Below are positions 43,935-51,611 of a stretch of 64,000 bases of DNA, one piece after another (positions within the stretch are counted from its first letter, which is position 1; every line of letters starts with the position of its first letter). A program made the translations under genes and the position numbers. Where the stretch lies: positions 26,630 through 90,629 of the forward strand of contig NZ_JAMXLR010000090.1 of assembly GCF_024054565.1 (NCBI RefSeq), given 5' to 3'. The notes under the pieces were generated by a model. That model worked only from the letters and a program-made list of their open reading frames with translations. It did no database searches and was not told the origin of the DNA. The stretch comes from Aeoliella straminimaris (lineage in GTDB: Bacteria; Planctomycetota; Planctomycetia; Pirellulales; Lacipirellulaceae).

Positions 43935-45023
43935 GTGTCTCTACAGGACTTCATCGCCGAACTTGATTCGCTCGCTGGCGAAGCGCAAGACGCATTCACC
44001 GGGGCGGCCGATCGCGATGCGCTCGAGGCGGCTCGCGTCGAGTTCCTCGGCGCCAAAGCAGGCCGACTGAAGGCCGTGCAAAAGGGCATGGGCAAGGTCG
44101 ATAAGACCGACAAACCCGCCGCCGGTCAGAAGCTCAACTCGGTAAAGAAAGCCATCGAGCAGGCGTTCGAGCAGGCCACCGGCCGGCTTTCCGCCTCGGA
44201 TGGCAAAGCGAAGCAGGACGCCTTCGACGTGACGCTGCCAGGCACTCCGGTGCGAGTGGGCCGGCTGCATCCAATCACGCAGACCATCGATCGGATGAAG
44301 GAGATCATGGGCCGGCTCGGCTTCTCGGCCGTTGAAGGTCCCGAGATCGAAGACGACTGGCACAACTTCGAAGCGCTGAACATCCCGCTCAGCCATCCGG
44401 CACGGGATCCTCTCGATAACTTCTACCTGTCGACCGCCACCAAAACGGCGGGTGCCGGCGCGGGGCCAGATGGCAAGCCGCTCTTGCTGAGGAGTCAGAC
44501 TTCCACGGTGCAGATCCGCGTCATGGAGCAGTGTATTGCGAACGCCGTCGCATCCGGGGCTCAACCGCCGGTACGCATCGTCTCACTCGGCCGGGTCTAC
44601 CGCCCCGACACGGCGGACGCCACGCACTACCCGATGTTCCACCAGATCGAAGGACTGCTGGTCGACAAAGGGGTCACCATGGCGGACCTGAAGAGCGTGC
44701 TGCGGATGTTCTGCCAGAGCTACTACAAGCGCGACACCGACGATGGGTCTCAAGAAGACGTCCACATCCGCTTCCGCCCCAGCTTCTTCCCATTCACCGA
44801 ACCGAGCGTCGAAGTCGACATCAACTGGCAAGGTGGCTGGATGGAGATCGGCGGCGCCGGCATGGTCGACCCCAACGTGCTACGGGCTGTCGGCTACGAC
44901 CCCGAAGAGGTCACGGGCTTCGCCTTTGGCATGGGCGTCGAACGCATCGCCATGCGACAACACAACATCACCGACATCCGCGACCTGTACACCAACGACG
45001 TCCGCTTCCTGGCTCAGTTTTAA
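43935..45023 (+). CDS. pheS: Phenylalanine-tRNA ligase alpha subunit
   Basis: I prefer the GTG at 43935 (MSLQDFIAELDSLAG), which matches the normal PheS N-terminal coiled coil; an upstream frame to 43887 encodes spacer repeats (TGGACATTGG type). The 362-residue product has the coiled-coil domain (1-90), then the class II catalytic domain with GRLHPITQTIDRMKEIM, FRPSFFPFTEPSVEVD (motif 2 region) and GFAFGMGVERIAM (motif 3). With PheT it forms the (alpha-beta)2 enzyme that charges tRNA-Phe in the cytoplasm. pheT follows after a 173-base spacer that holds a repeat, wider than is usual for this pair. Confidence 0.96.
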   Translation: MSLQDFIAELDSLAGEAQDAFTGAADRDALEAARVEFLGAKAGRLKAVQKGMGKVDKTDKPAAGQKLNSVKKAIEQAFEQATGRLSASDGKAKQDAFDVTLPGTPVRVGRLHPITQTIDRMKEIMGRLGFSAVEGPEIEDDWHNFEALNIPLSHPARDPLDNFYLSTATKTAGAGAGPDGKPLLLRSQTSTVQIRVMEQCIANAVASGAQPPVRIVSLGRVYRPDTADATHYPMFHQIEGLLVDKGVTMADLKSVLRMFCQSYYKRDTDDGSQEDVHIRFRPSFFPFTEPSVEVDINWQGGWMEIGGAGMVDPNVLRAVGYDPEEVTGFAFGMGVERIAMRQHNITDIRDLYTNDVRFLAQF

Positions 45024-45026
45024 TTG

Positions 45027-45192
45027 AACCACGGAGAACACAGAGGTTACGGAGAGCCGATTGGCGCGGATGAGAGGGGCGTGTCATCCTGAGGGAGCCT
45101 AAGCGACTGAAGGATCTCGTTTGCCATCTGTAGGTACTCTGATCTCCGCCAATTCGCGACTAATTAAAACCTCCCTGCCTTGGTGGTTCATC
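45027..45192. repeat. Imperfect palindromic element between pheS and pheT
   Basis: The spacer begins with TGAACCACGGAG (45028-45039) and ends with a matching inverted GTGGTTCA (45183-45190). Inside, ATTGGCGCGGAT (45060-45071) is mirrored imperfectly by ATCTCCGCCAAT (45142-45153), and the core contains GTCATCCTGAGGGAGC. The layout of terminal and internal inverted repeats fits a small non-autonomous mobile palindrome inserted into the operon. A short AT-rich AATTAAAA follows the inner repeat. Confidence 0.55.
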
Positions 45193-45196
45193 CAAA

Positions 45197-47233
45197 ATGA
45201 TCGTCTCCAAAAACTGGCTTTCCGAATACGTCGACCTCAAGATGCCGCTCGATGAGCTGACCGAGCGGCTCACCCTTACGGGCCTGAACCTCGAAGGCGT
45301 CGAGACGGTTGGTAAGGACACCGCCATCGATCTGGAAGTCACCAGCAACCGCCCCGACTGTTTGGGGCACATTGGCGTCGCTCGCGAGGTCTCGGTGCTG
45401 TGGGGCACCGAGCTCAAAAAGCCCGACCCGCAGCCCAAAGCCTCTGGCGGCAAAGCGTCGGGCGAGATCTCCGTCGAGATCACCTGCGGTGAGCTTTGCC
45501 CGCGCTATACGGCCCGCGTGATCAAAGGGGTGAAGATCGGGCCCAGCCCGCAATGGCTGCAGGATCGGCTCAAGGCGCTCGGCTGTGGCATTGTGAACAA
45601 CGTGGTCGACGTGACCAACTATGTGCTGTTCGAGTGTGGCCAGCCTCTGCACGCCTTCGACCTGGCACAGCTCAAGGGCGGTAAGATCATCGTCCGCGAG
45701 GCGAAGAAGGACGAAGAGTTCACGGCCATCGACCACAAGACCTACAAGCTTTCACCCGGCACGTGCGTGATCGCGGATGCCGAACGGGCTGTGGCCCTCG
45801 GCGGGGTGATGGGTGGCGCCGATAGTGAGGTGTCGGACGACACGGTCGACCTCTTGATCGAAGCAGCCGACTTCGACCCACTATCGATCCGCAACACGGC
45901 CCGCGCCCATCACCTGCACAGCCCGAGCAGTTATCGCTTCGAACGAGGTGTCGATCCCGAGGGGCTCGATTGGGCGAGCCGCCGCTGCTGCGAGCTGATT
46001 CTCGAACTGGCCGGCGGCACGTTGTACGACGGGGTCGTCGAGGCGGGTGCGAAACCCGAGCCGACCGGCGACATCAAACTTCGCTTCGACCAGATTCCGC
46101 GTTTGCTCGGCATCGAAGTGCCGGACGCTGAGGTTCGCAAGATCCTCACCGACCTGGGCTGTGAAGAGACTCACGTTTGCGACCACTGCGTGAAAGTCGT
46201 TCCACCGACTTGGCGTGCCGACCTCACCCGCGAGGCGGACCTGCTGGAAGAAGTCGCCCGCATTCATGGGTACGACCAGATTCCCGAGGACGTCGGTGTG
46301 CGAATGGCCCCCTCGAGCCGCAGCCGCCGCGACATCGTGCTCGACCGCGTGCGTCACGTACTCACGGCCACTGGTTTCGACGAGGCGCTCACCCTCAGCA
46401 CCGTGGAGCCCGAGCAAGTCGAGGCCCACCGCGTCTGGACCGAAGAGCCACCACTTGTGACCAGCACCCCGGTGTTGCGCCGCGCAAACGCCTTGCGTCA
46501 AAGCATCGTGCCGAGCCTGCTCGCGTGTCGCAAGACAAACGTGGCGATGAGCAACCCGGTGATCGAACAGTTCGAGATCGCCAAGCTGTACCTGCCGCAG
46601 CCGGGCCAGCTGCCTGACGAACGCCTGGTGCTCGCGGTGGCGAGCGGCCGCGGGTTCCTCGACGTGAAGGGTGTACTCGAGGCCGTGGTGTCGGACACGG
46701 TCGGCCACACTAAAACTTTGTGTGCCACTGGCTCCGCCAGTGCAAAGAACCTGTCCAGCACGTTGCTCGAGTCATCCCGCACTGCGTGGCTGTCGCTGGG
46801 CGACGTGAAGCTCGGCTACATCGGCGAGCTTTCGGCCAAGGGGCTCGACCAGTTCGACCTCCGCGGACCGGTGACCGTCGCCGAGATCGACCTCGGCCCG
46901 CTGTTGGACGGAGCGGAACTGATTCCTCGCGCGTCGGCGCTCACCAACTACCAACCGATGTCTCGCGACCTGAACGTGGTGTTCGACGAAGCGGTTCAGT
47001 GGGCCGACGTCGAACAGATCGTCCACACCGCCGGCGGCGAGCTCTTGGAGAGCCTCGCGTTCCAGGAAGTCTACCGCGACGCCGAGCGGCTGGGCAAAGG
47101 TAAGAAGAGCCTGCTGTGGAGCGTCACGCTGCGGAGCAGCGAGGGCACCCTGACCAGCGAACAGGCCGACGAGGTCCGCGACGCCATCGTGAGCGGGCTC
47201 TCCAAGAAACTCGGCGGCGAACTGCGGGCTTAA
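45197..47233 (+). CDS. pheT: Phenylalanine-tRNA ligase beta subunit, lacking the N-terminal OB-fold insert
   Basis: The start MIVSKNWLSEYVDLKMPLDE is the canonical PheT N-terminus. The protein then runs directly from NLEGVETVGKDTAIDLEV into TSNRPDCLGHIGVAREV. In most bacteria about 100-110 residues of tRNA-binding EMAP/OB fold (B2) lie between these two points; here they are absent, which explains the length of 678 versus about 795 in E. coli. The B3/B4 editing region (SSYRFERGVDPEG), B5 (IPRLLGIEVPDAEVRKIL), the inactive synthetase-like core and the C-terminal anticodon-binding FDX-ACB domain (YQPMSRDLNVVFDE) remain. It ends 27 bases before a 25-bp palindrome that probably ends the operon. 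Confidence 0.95.
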   Translation: MIVSKNWLSEYVDLKMPLDELTERLTLTGLNLEGVETVGKDTAIDLEVTSNRPDCLGHIGVAREVSVLWGTELKKPDPQPKASGGKASGEISVEITCGELCPRYTARVIKGVKIGPSPQWLQDRLKALGCGIVNNVVDVTNYVLFECGQPLHAFDLAQLKGGKIIVREAKKDEEFTAIDHKTYKLSPGTCVIADAERAVALGGVMGGADSEVSDDTVDLLIEAADFDPLSIRNTARAHHLHSPSSYRFERGVDPEGLDWASRRCCELILELAGGTLYDGVVEAGAKPEPTGDIKLRFDQIPRLLGIEVPDAEVRKILTDLGCEETHVCDHCVKVVPPTWRADLTREADLLEEVARIHGYDQIPEDVGVRMAPSSRSRRDIVLDRVRHVLTATGFDEALTLSTVEPEQVEAHRVWTEEPPLVTSTPVLRRANALRQSIVPSLLACRKTNVAMSNPVIEQFEIAKLYLPQPGQLPDERLVLAVASGRGFLDVKGVLEAVVSDTVGHTKTLCATGSASAKNLSSTLLESSRTAWLSLGDVKLGYIGELSAKGLDQFDLRGPVTVAEIDLGPLLDGAELIPRASALTNYQPMSRDLNVVFDEAVQWADVEQIVHTAGGELLESLAFQEVYRDAERLGKGKKSLLWSVTLRSSEGTLTSEQADEVRDAIVSGLSKKLGGELRA

Positions 47234-47260
47234 GGTTCTTTTTGAACCACGACGCCGAGC

Positions 47261-47324
47261 GTAGCCGGATTCGCAAGAATTCGGAATCACACCGGCGCGT
47301 CCGAATTCTTGCGAATCCGGCTAC
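47261..47324. terminator. 25-bp perfect palindrome between convergent genes
   Basis: Arms 47261-47285 and 47300-47324 are perfect complements with a 14-base loop. The hairpin lies 27 bases past pheT and its right arm contains the stop codon (47321-47323) of the converging membrane-protein gene. It should act as a bidirectional transcript end although no long T tract follows. The sequence resembles dispersed Pirellulales palindromes built around GTAGCCGGATTCGC. Confidence 0.7.
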
Positions 47325-48415
47325 GGGTGCGAGTTCTTCGCCTCCCGCTCGGCCACGCGGCGGCGGAGATCTTTGATGTAGGTTTCGAGGTCTGCAACGG
47401 TCCAATCATAGTTGGGGTTGCTGGAATGAGGGTAGTACAAATAGCTCCACAGTTCGACTAGGGAAATCTGCATTTCGCTTTGATGCAACCTTCCGTCGTG
47501 ATACTCGCACAGCTGCGCCGACCTATCCGGTTCGAAGACCAGGACCTCCTCATGCACTGTAAGCCGCGCCGTCTCGACGCTTCCTTGTGAGAAGTCCACA
47601 CTCCAGTGCGACGACGCATCCGCAAAAACGACAAAAACAAGGTTAGGCATCGCGGGTTCATTGGGTGATTTCTCTGCGATCCAGTGCAGCGTGGCCGAGT
47701 TTCCATCCACTCCCATCCCCTGCACACTCCACCCCACCGGACCTAGAGTGGGAATCGCAGGAGCCTTCGACGGAGCCCTCGGCGGAAAGTAAACCGGGTC
47801 GCTCATTGCCTGTTTCACCAACATCCTGGCGTGCATTGCCTTTACCGCGGGGTGAAACACAACGGTTGCGGTCGACACCGCCACAACCACGGTAAGAAAG
47901 AACAGGCTGGTCAGGCTAAATCGCCAAAGCGCCGGGTTCCACTGGATGAAGGGCCTGATAGGCGGATGGTCCAAGAACCAGTCCCCTGGGCGCACGTCTT
48001 GTGTGTAACGAAATGCCCAGTAGCTTCCCCCAGTCAATGCTCCTGCCGCCAGAATCGCGAGAGTCTTTGAGAAGAGATCGCCGACGATCAGAGTATCGGC
48101 GTTGAAAAGAAGGTTGCCAGTCGACCAGAGGGCCACGAAGAGTGCTATGCTCCCGGCAAAGCAGAACAGAAACGCCAAGATGCAGGTCAGCTTTCTTGCC
48201 CACTCTCGTCGGCGAAGCAGTCCCCAGCCGATGAGTAGGATCAAAACACTTGCAGGAAAATTGAACTCGTCCTCGATCCACCACGTGATAAACTGACGGA
48301 CGGCACTCCACACCCCCATGACCAACAACACCCCCGCAATCATCCGCACCCCCAGCGGCGGACGCACGTCGGCCTGGTTGGTGGTTGACTCGATGGCCTC
48401 GGGTGATTCCTGCAT
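47321..48415 (-). CDS. Hypothetical multi-pass membrane protein (364 aa)
   Basis: No family recognised. After ~22 polar residues come about five hydrophobic segments (MIAGVLLVMGVWSAV, ASVLILLIGWGLL, CILAFLFCFAGSIALFVAL, TLAILAAGALTGGSYW, LTSLFFLTVVVAVSTATVV). A C-terminal extramembrane domain of ~170 residues follows, with NLVFVVFADASSHWSVDF and YDWTVADLETYIKDLRRRV. The stop codon lies inside the right arm of the 25-bp palindrome at 47261-47324, so the last residues (KNSHP) border repeat-derived DNA and the native C-terminus may have been different. It is divergent from the acyl-CoA synthetase gene across a repeat-filled spacer. Confidence 0.72.
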   Translation of the reverse strand: MQESPEAIESTTNQADVRPPLGVRMIAGVLLVMGVWSAVRQFITWWIEDEFNFPASVLILLIGWGLLRRREWARKLTCILAFLFCFAGSIALFVALWSTGNLLFNADTLIVGDLFSKTLAILAAGALTGGSYWAFRYTQDVRPGDWFLDHPPIRPFIQWNPALWRFSLTSLFFLTVVVAVSTATVVFHPAVKAMHARMLVKQAMSDPVYFPPRAPSKAPAIPTLGPVGWSVQGMGVDGNSATLHWIAEKSPNEPAMPNLVFVVFADASSHWSVDFSQGSVETARLTVHEEVLVFEPDRSAQLCEYHDGRLHQSEMQISLVELWSYLYYPHSSNPNYDWTVADLETYIKDLRRRVAEREAKNSHP

Positions 48416-48466
48416 GCGGATATTGTGACGTATCGAACCGCGTTGTGCAAAATGTCAGCCCCTAGC

Positions 48467-48596
48467 CGGAGGCACACCTGCCTCCGCGATGGAATCGACG
48501 CTGAGCGTTACCGACGTGGGTTCGCGGACCGCGTGGCGGTCCGGCTAAGGGAGGAATTCCACGCGTGGATCCTGCTGGCCGGCGGACCGCCACGCG
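48467..48596. repeat. Cluster of palindromic repeats upstream of the acyl-CoA synthetase gene
   Basis: Three elements lie side by side. CGGAGGCA/TGCCTCCG forms an 8-pair hairpin (48467-48474 with 48479-48486). CGGACCGC/GCGGTCCG forms an 8-pair hairpin (48525-48532 with 48536-48543), identical in its arms to the one at 26499-26517. A 13-base segment at 48530-48542 recurs inverted at 48584-48596. The cluster directly abuts a TATAAT box. Confidence 0.7.
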
Positions 48597-48603
48597 CTAT
48601 AAT
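48575..48603 (+). promoter_or_regulatory. Promoter for the acyl-CoA synthetase gene, at the edge of a repeat
   Basis: TATAAT (48598-48603) is a perfect -10; CTGGCC (48575-48580) is a poor -35 at 17 bases. The -10 begins two bases after the repeat arm 48584-48596, so the inserted repeat may supply or shape the promoter. The leader to the start at 48715 would be about 105 bases. Confidence 0.45.
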
Positions 48604-48714
48604 TATGGGTGCCGGAACACTTTTCTTTTCGCTCTTTTGCTATCGCTAGCATCCGCCGCTGGTGCGCAAAGTCCTCTGGACCTGCGGCCCGGGTTTGCTT
48701 AGTTTCTCGCCACT

Positions 48715-50319
48715 ATGCGAAAAATGCCTACCGCCACCGCCACTCGTGCCCGCACGCTACCCGAGCTGTTCGTGGCGACGGTTCGCCGTCGCCGCCATCA
48801 GCCTGCGCTCGGCGTGATCGAAGGTGGCCAGGTGAAGTGGCATACCTGGGAAGAACTGGGCGCGGCCGTCGAAGCCCGGGCGCGGGAGTTCGAGGGCCAG
48901 GGCATCAAGCGGGGCGATCTGGTCGTACAGATCGGGCCCAACAGCGTGGCCTGGATTGTCAACGACATGGCGCTGCACTACTTGGGCGCCGTGCATGTGC
49001 CGCTGCATACGACGCTCTCGAAATCGAAACAACAGGAACTGATCGACCACAGCGGCGCGGAGCATGTGATCGAGCTCGACAAGCATGCCAACCAACTGAA
49101 GCGCTCCAGGCGCTCGAGCGAACGCATCGGCAAGTACATCCCGCCGCACAGCATTTGCGGGCCCGACTCGCTGGCCACGATTCTCTACACCTCCGGCACC
49201 ACCGGCGACCCGCGCGGCGTGATGCTGACGCAGGAGAATCTGGTGGCGAACACGGTCGCCCTCAGCGAGGCGGTCGGTAGCCGCAACGAAATGCGGCTGG
49301 TGGTGCTGCCGCTGAGTCACATTTACGCCCGTACGTGCGACCTGTATAGCTGGATCGAACGGGGCTCGCGACTCATTCTGTGCGAAGACCCCCGCGAGAC
49401 ATTCTTGCGCGACTGCCAGCTGGTGAAACCGCTGGTCATTAACGCGGTGCCGTACCTGTATCAAAAGCTGGTCGACCTGGCCGACGCCGAACTCGAGCGG
49501 GCCGACGAGGACAAGGATTCCGGACCGGCGAAGACGATTCGCGGGCTGTTGGGTGGGCGCATCGCCCGCTGCTACTGCGGCGGCGCGGCGCTGGCCCCCA
49601 CAGTGGTGGAACGTTTTGCCGAAGAGCGTCTGCCGCTGCTGCCCGGTTATGGACTGACCGAAGCCTCGCCGGTGGTAACGGTGCCTTCGCATATGGAGTT
49701 CGCTCCGTACGCGGTGGGGCGTCCGTTGTCGAATGTCGAAGTACAACTGGCCGACGATGGCGAGATCCTGGTTCGCGGTCCCAACGTGATGAAGGGCTAC
49801 TGGCTGAATGAATCGGCCACCGACGAAGTGCTGCAGGATGGCTGGCTTTCGACCGGCGACCTGGGCGAGTGGGATGCCGAGGGACGACTGGCGATCGTGG
49901 GCCGCAAGAAAGAGTTGATGGCCCTGGCGACCGGCAAGAAGATCATCCCATCGGCGCTCGAAACGCTCGTTTGTGCGTCGACCTGGATCGAACAGGCAAT
50001 CGTCATCGGCGAAGGGCGGCGGTACCTGTCGGCCATCATTGTGCCGAATCCCAAACGAATCAAGAGCGAGATTCGCAAGCAGAAGTTGCTGGTGTGGTCG
50101 AAGAAGCGGGGGGTCTCGCATCCGCGGATTCGCAAGATCATCGAGCGGGAAATCAACGCCATGCTGGCGCACCTGCCACCCCACCAGCAAATCAAAAAGT
50201 TCGTGATCATCGACCGCGGCTTCTCCATCGACTTGGGCGAGATGACTCCTAAGCTGAGCCTCCGCCGTATGGTGATCGAGAAGAACTTCGCCAAAGAAAT
50301 CGCGGCCATGTACAGTTGA
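48715..50319 (+). CDS. AMP-forming acyl-CoA synthetase / long-chain fatty acid-CoA ligase family
   Basis: The 534-residue enzyme shows the adenylate-forming motifs in order: YTSGTTGDPRG starting at residue 158 (P-loop), YGLTE at 312, STGDLG at 379 with the hinge Asp and EGRLAIVGRKKELM after it. The C-terminal catalytic Lys region is near EMTPKLSLRRMV. This layout fits the long-chain fatty acyl-CoA ligase group rather than acetyl-CoA synthetases. It would activate a carboxylic acid with ATP and couple it to CoA. The substrate is not evident. The start at 48715 lacks a good ribosome binding site. A 2-hydroxyacid dehydrogenase gene follows after 142 bases, without an obvious functional link. Confidence 0.9.
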   Translation: MRKMPTATATRARTLPELFVATVRRRRHQPALGVIEGGQVKWHTWEELGAAVEARAREFEGQGIKRGDLVVQIGPNSVAWIVNDMALHYLGAVHVPLHTTLSKSKQQELIDHSGAEHVIELDKHANQLKRSRRSSERIGKYIPPHSICGPDSLATILYTSGTTGDPRGVMLTQENLVANTVALSEAVGSRNEMRLVVLPLSHIYARTCDLYSWIERGSRLILCEDPRETFLRDCQLVKPLVINAVPYLYQKLVDLADAELERADEDKDSGPAKTIRGLLGGRIARCYCGGAALAPTVVERFAEERLPLLPGYGLTEASPVVTVPSHMEFAPYAVGRPLSNVEVQLADDGEILVRGPNVMKGYWLNESATDEVLQDGWLSTGDLGEWDAEGRLAIVGRKKELMALATGKKIIPSALETLVCASTWIEQAIVIGEGRRYLSAIIVPNPKRIKSEIRKQKLLVWSKKRGVSHPRIRKIIEREINAMLAHLPPHQQIKKFVIIDRGFSIDLGEMTPKLSLRRMVIEKNFAKEIAAMYS

Positions 50320-50461
50320 GCCGCAAGCGCTGGGCTCGGCTGCTTGGCGAATCCACCCCAGGCGACGCGCGCAGGGGGCTCGGTTCGCCGACTTCAAGCG
50401 AGCTTCGTCGGCGGGTAGGATAGCGGTTGCTGACCCACGAACTCCGACCACCCCGTCCGCC

Positions 50462-51409
50462 ATGCCCCGCGCACTCTACACCGACTTTCCCTGGCCCGAC
50501 ACCTCGCTCGAAGAGTCGATGCTCGCCACGGTGAACTGCGAATTGGTTGCTGCGCCCACGGGCGACGAAGAGACGCTGGCGCGGTTAGCCGTGGATTGCG
50601 ACACGATCATCACCTGCTGGGCGCCAGTGACGGCCAAGGTGCTTGAAGCGGCCACCAACTGCCGGCACGTGGCGCGGACCGGCATCGGCCTGGATAACAT
50701 CGACGTAACACGGGCGACCGAGTTGGGAATGGTGGTGACCAACGTGCCCGACTATTGCATTCCCGAGGTGGCCGAGCACACGCTGGCCTTGATGTTTGCG
50801 CTCTCGCGCAGCATTCACGTTTATCATCAGCACTCGCAGGCGGGCAAGTACGACATTCAAGTCGGCACGCCGATGGAGAGAATGGAAGACCAAACGGTGG
50901 GCATCATCGGTCTGGGGCAGATCGGCAAGCTCTTCGCGGAAAAGTGCCAGGCCCTGGGCATGCGGGTGTTGGGGAACAATCGCTCGCAGCAGGTTCCCGA
51001 AGGGGTCGAATGGCGACCACTAAACGAGTTGCTGGCCGAGAGCGATTACGTGGTGCTGCTGTGCCCTTTGACCGAGGAGACGCAGAACCTGATGAGCCAC
51101 GAGCAGTTCGCCTTGATGAAACCTACGGCCTTCCTGATCAATACCTCGCGGGGTGGACTGGTGGATCACGGTGCGCTGGCCCAGGCGCTGGACGAAGGTC
51201 AGCTGGCGGGGGCGGGGCTCGACGTTCAGGTTCCCGAACCTCCCGATATGAATCAGGCGCCCTACAACGATCCCAAGGTGATCGTCACCCCTCATGCGGC
51301 CTTTCTTTCCACCCGCGCCGTGGAAGAACTTCGCTCGCGTGTCGCCAGACAGGTAGTAGACTTCTTGGAGGGTAAGACCCCCGAGAACATCGTCAACGCT
51401 GCTGGTTAA
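50462..51409 (+). CDS. D-isomer-specific 2-hydroxyacid dehydrogenase (CtBP/phosphoglycerate dehydrogenase-like)
   Basis: The 315-residue protein has both halves of the family. The NAD-binding Rossmann motif GLGQIG starts at residue 150. The classic catalytic trio is visible: Arg230 in NTSRGG, Glu259 in VQVPEPPD and His278 in TPHAAF. The N-terminal part includes RTGIGLDNIDV and NVPDYCIPEVAEHTLAL, the substrate-binding and dimer segments, closest in feel to C-terminal-binding-protein/SerA-like enzymes. It should reduce a 2-keto acid or oxidise a D-2-hydroxy acid with NAD(P). No ACT domain is present, so it is not a full SerA. Substrate unknown. Confidence 0.92.
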   Translation: MPRALYTDFPWPDTSLEESMLATVNCELVAAPTGDEETLARLAVDCDTIITCWAPVTAKVLEAATNCRHVARTGIGLDNIDVTRATELGMVVTNVPDYCIPEVAEHTLALMFALSRSIHVYHQHSQAGKYDIQVGTPMERMEDQTVGIIGLGQIGKLFAEKCQALGMRVLGNNRSQQVPEGVEWRPLNELLAESDYVVLLCPLTEETQNLMSHEQFALMKPTAFLINTSRGGLVDHGALAQALDEGQLAGAGLDVQVPEPPDMNQAPYNDPKVIVTPHAAFLSTRAVEELRSRVARQVVDFLEGKTPENIVNAAG

Positions 51410-51611
51410 GAGCGACGGTGGCCTCACAATCGGCTAACCGGTCATACTGCTCGCACTACCGCTACAAGCGGAACGAGTTCAAAAAGAGTTTTTGACCCTT
51501 GCCGATGCTCGGCCTATATATTTGCGTAGAGATTTTGACGCCAAACACTGGCGGTTATCGCACACGGTGCGTCGCCGCCCCATTGCAGTAGGAAGGCTTG
51601 CGCCCACCAGT

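Noticed and set aside
48757..50463. Minus-strand open frame of 568 codons
   Set aside because: Antisense shadow of the acyl-CoA synthetase gene, which carries clear motifs; no motif in the shadow product.
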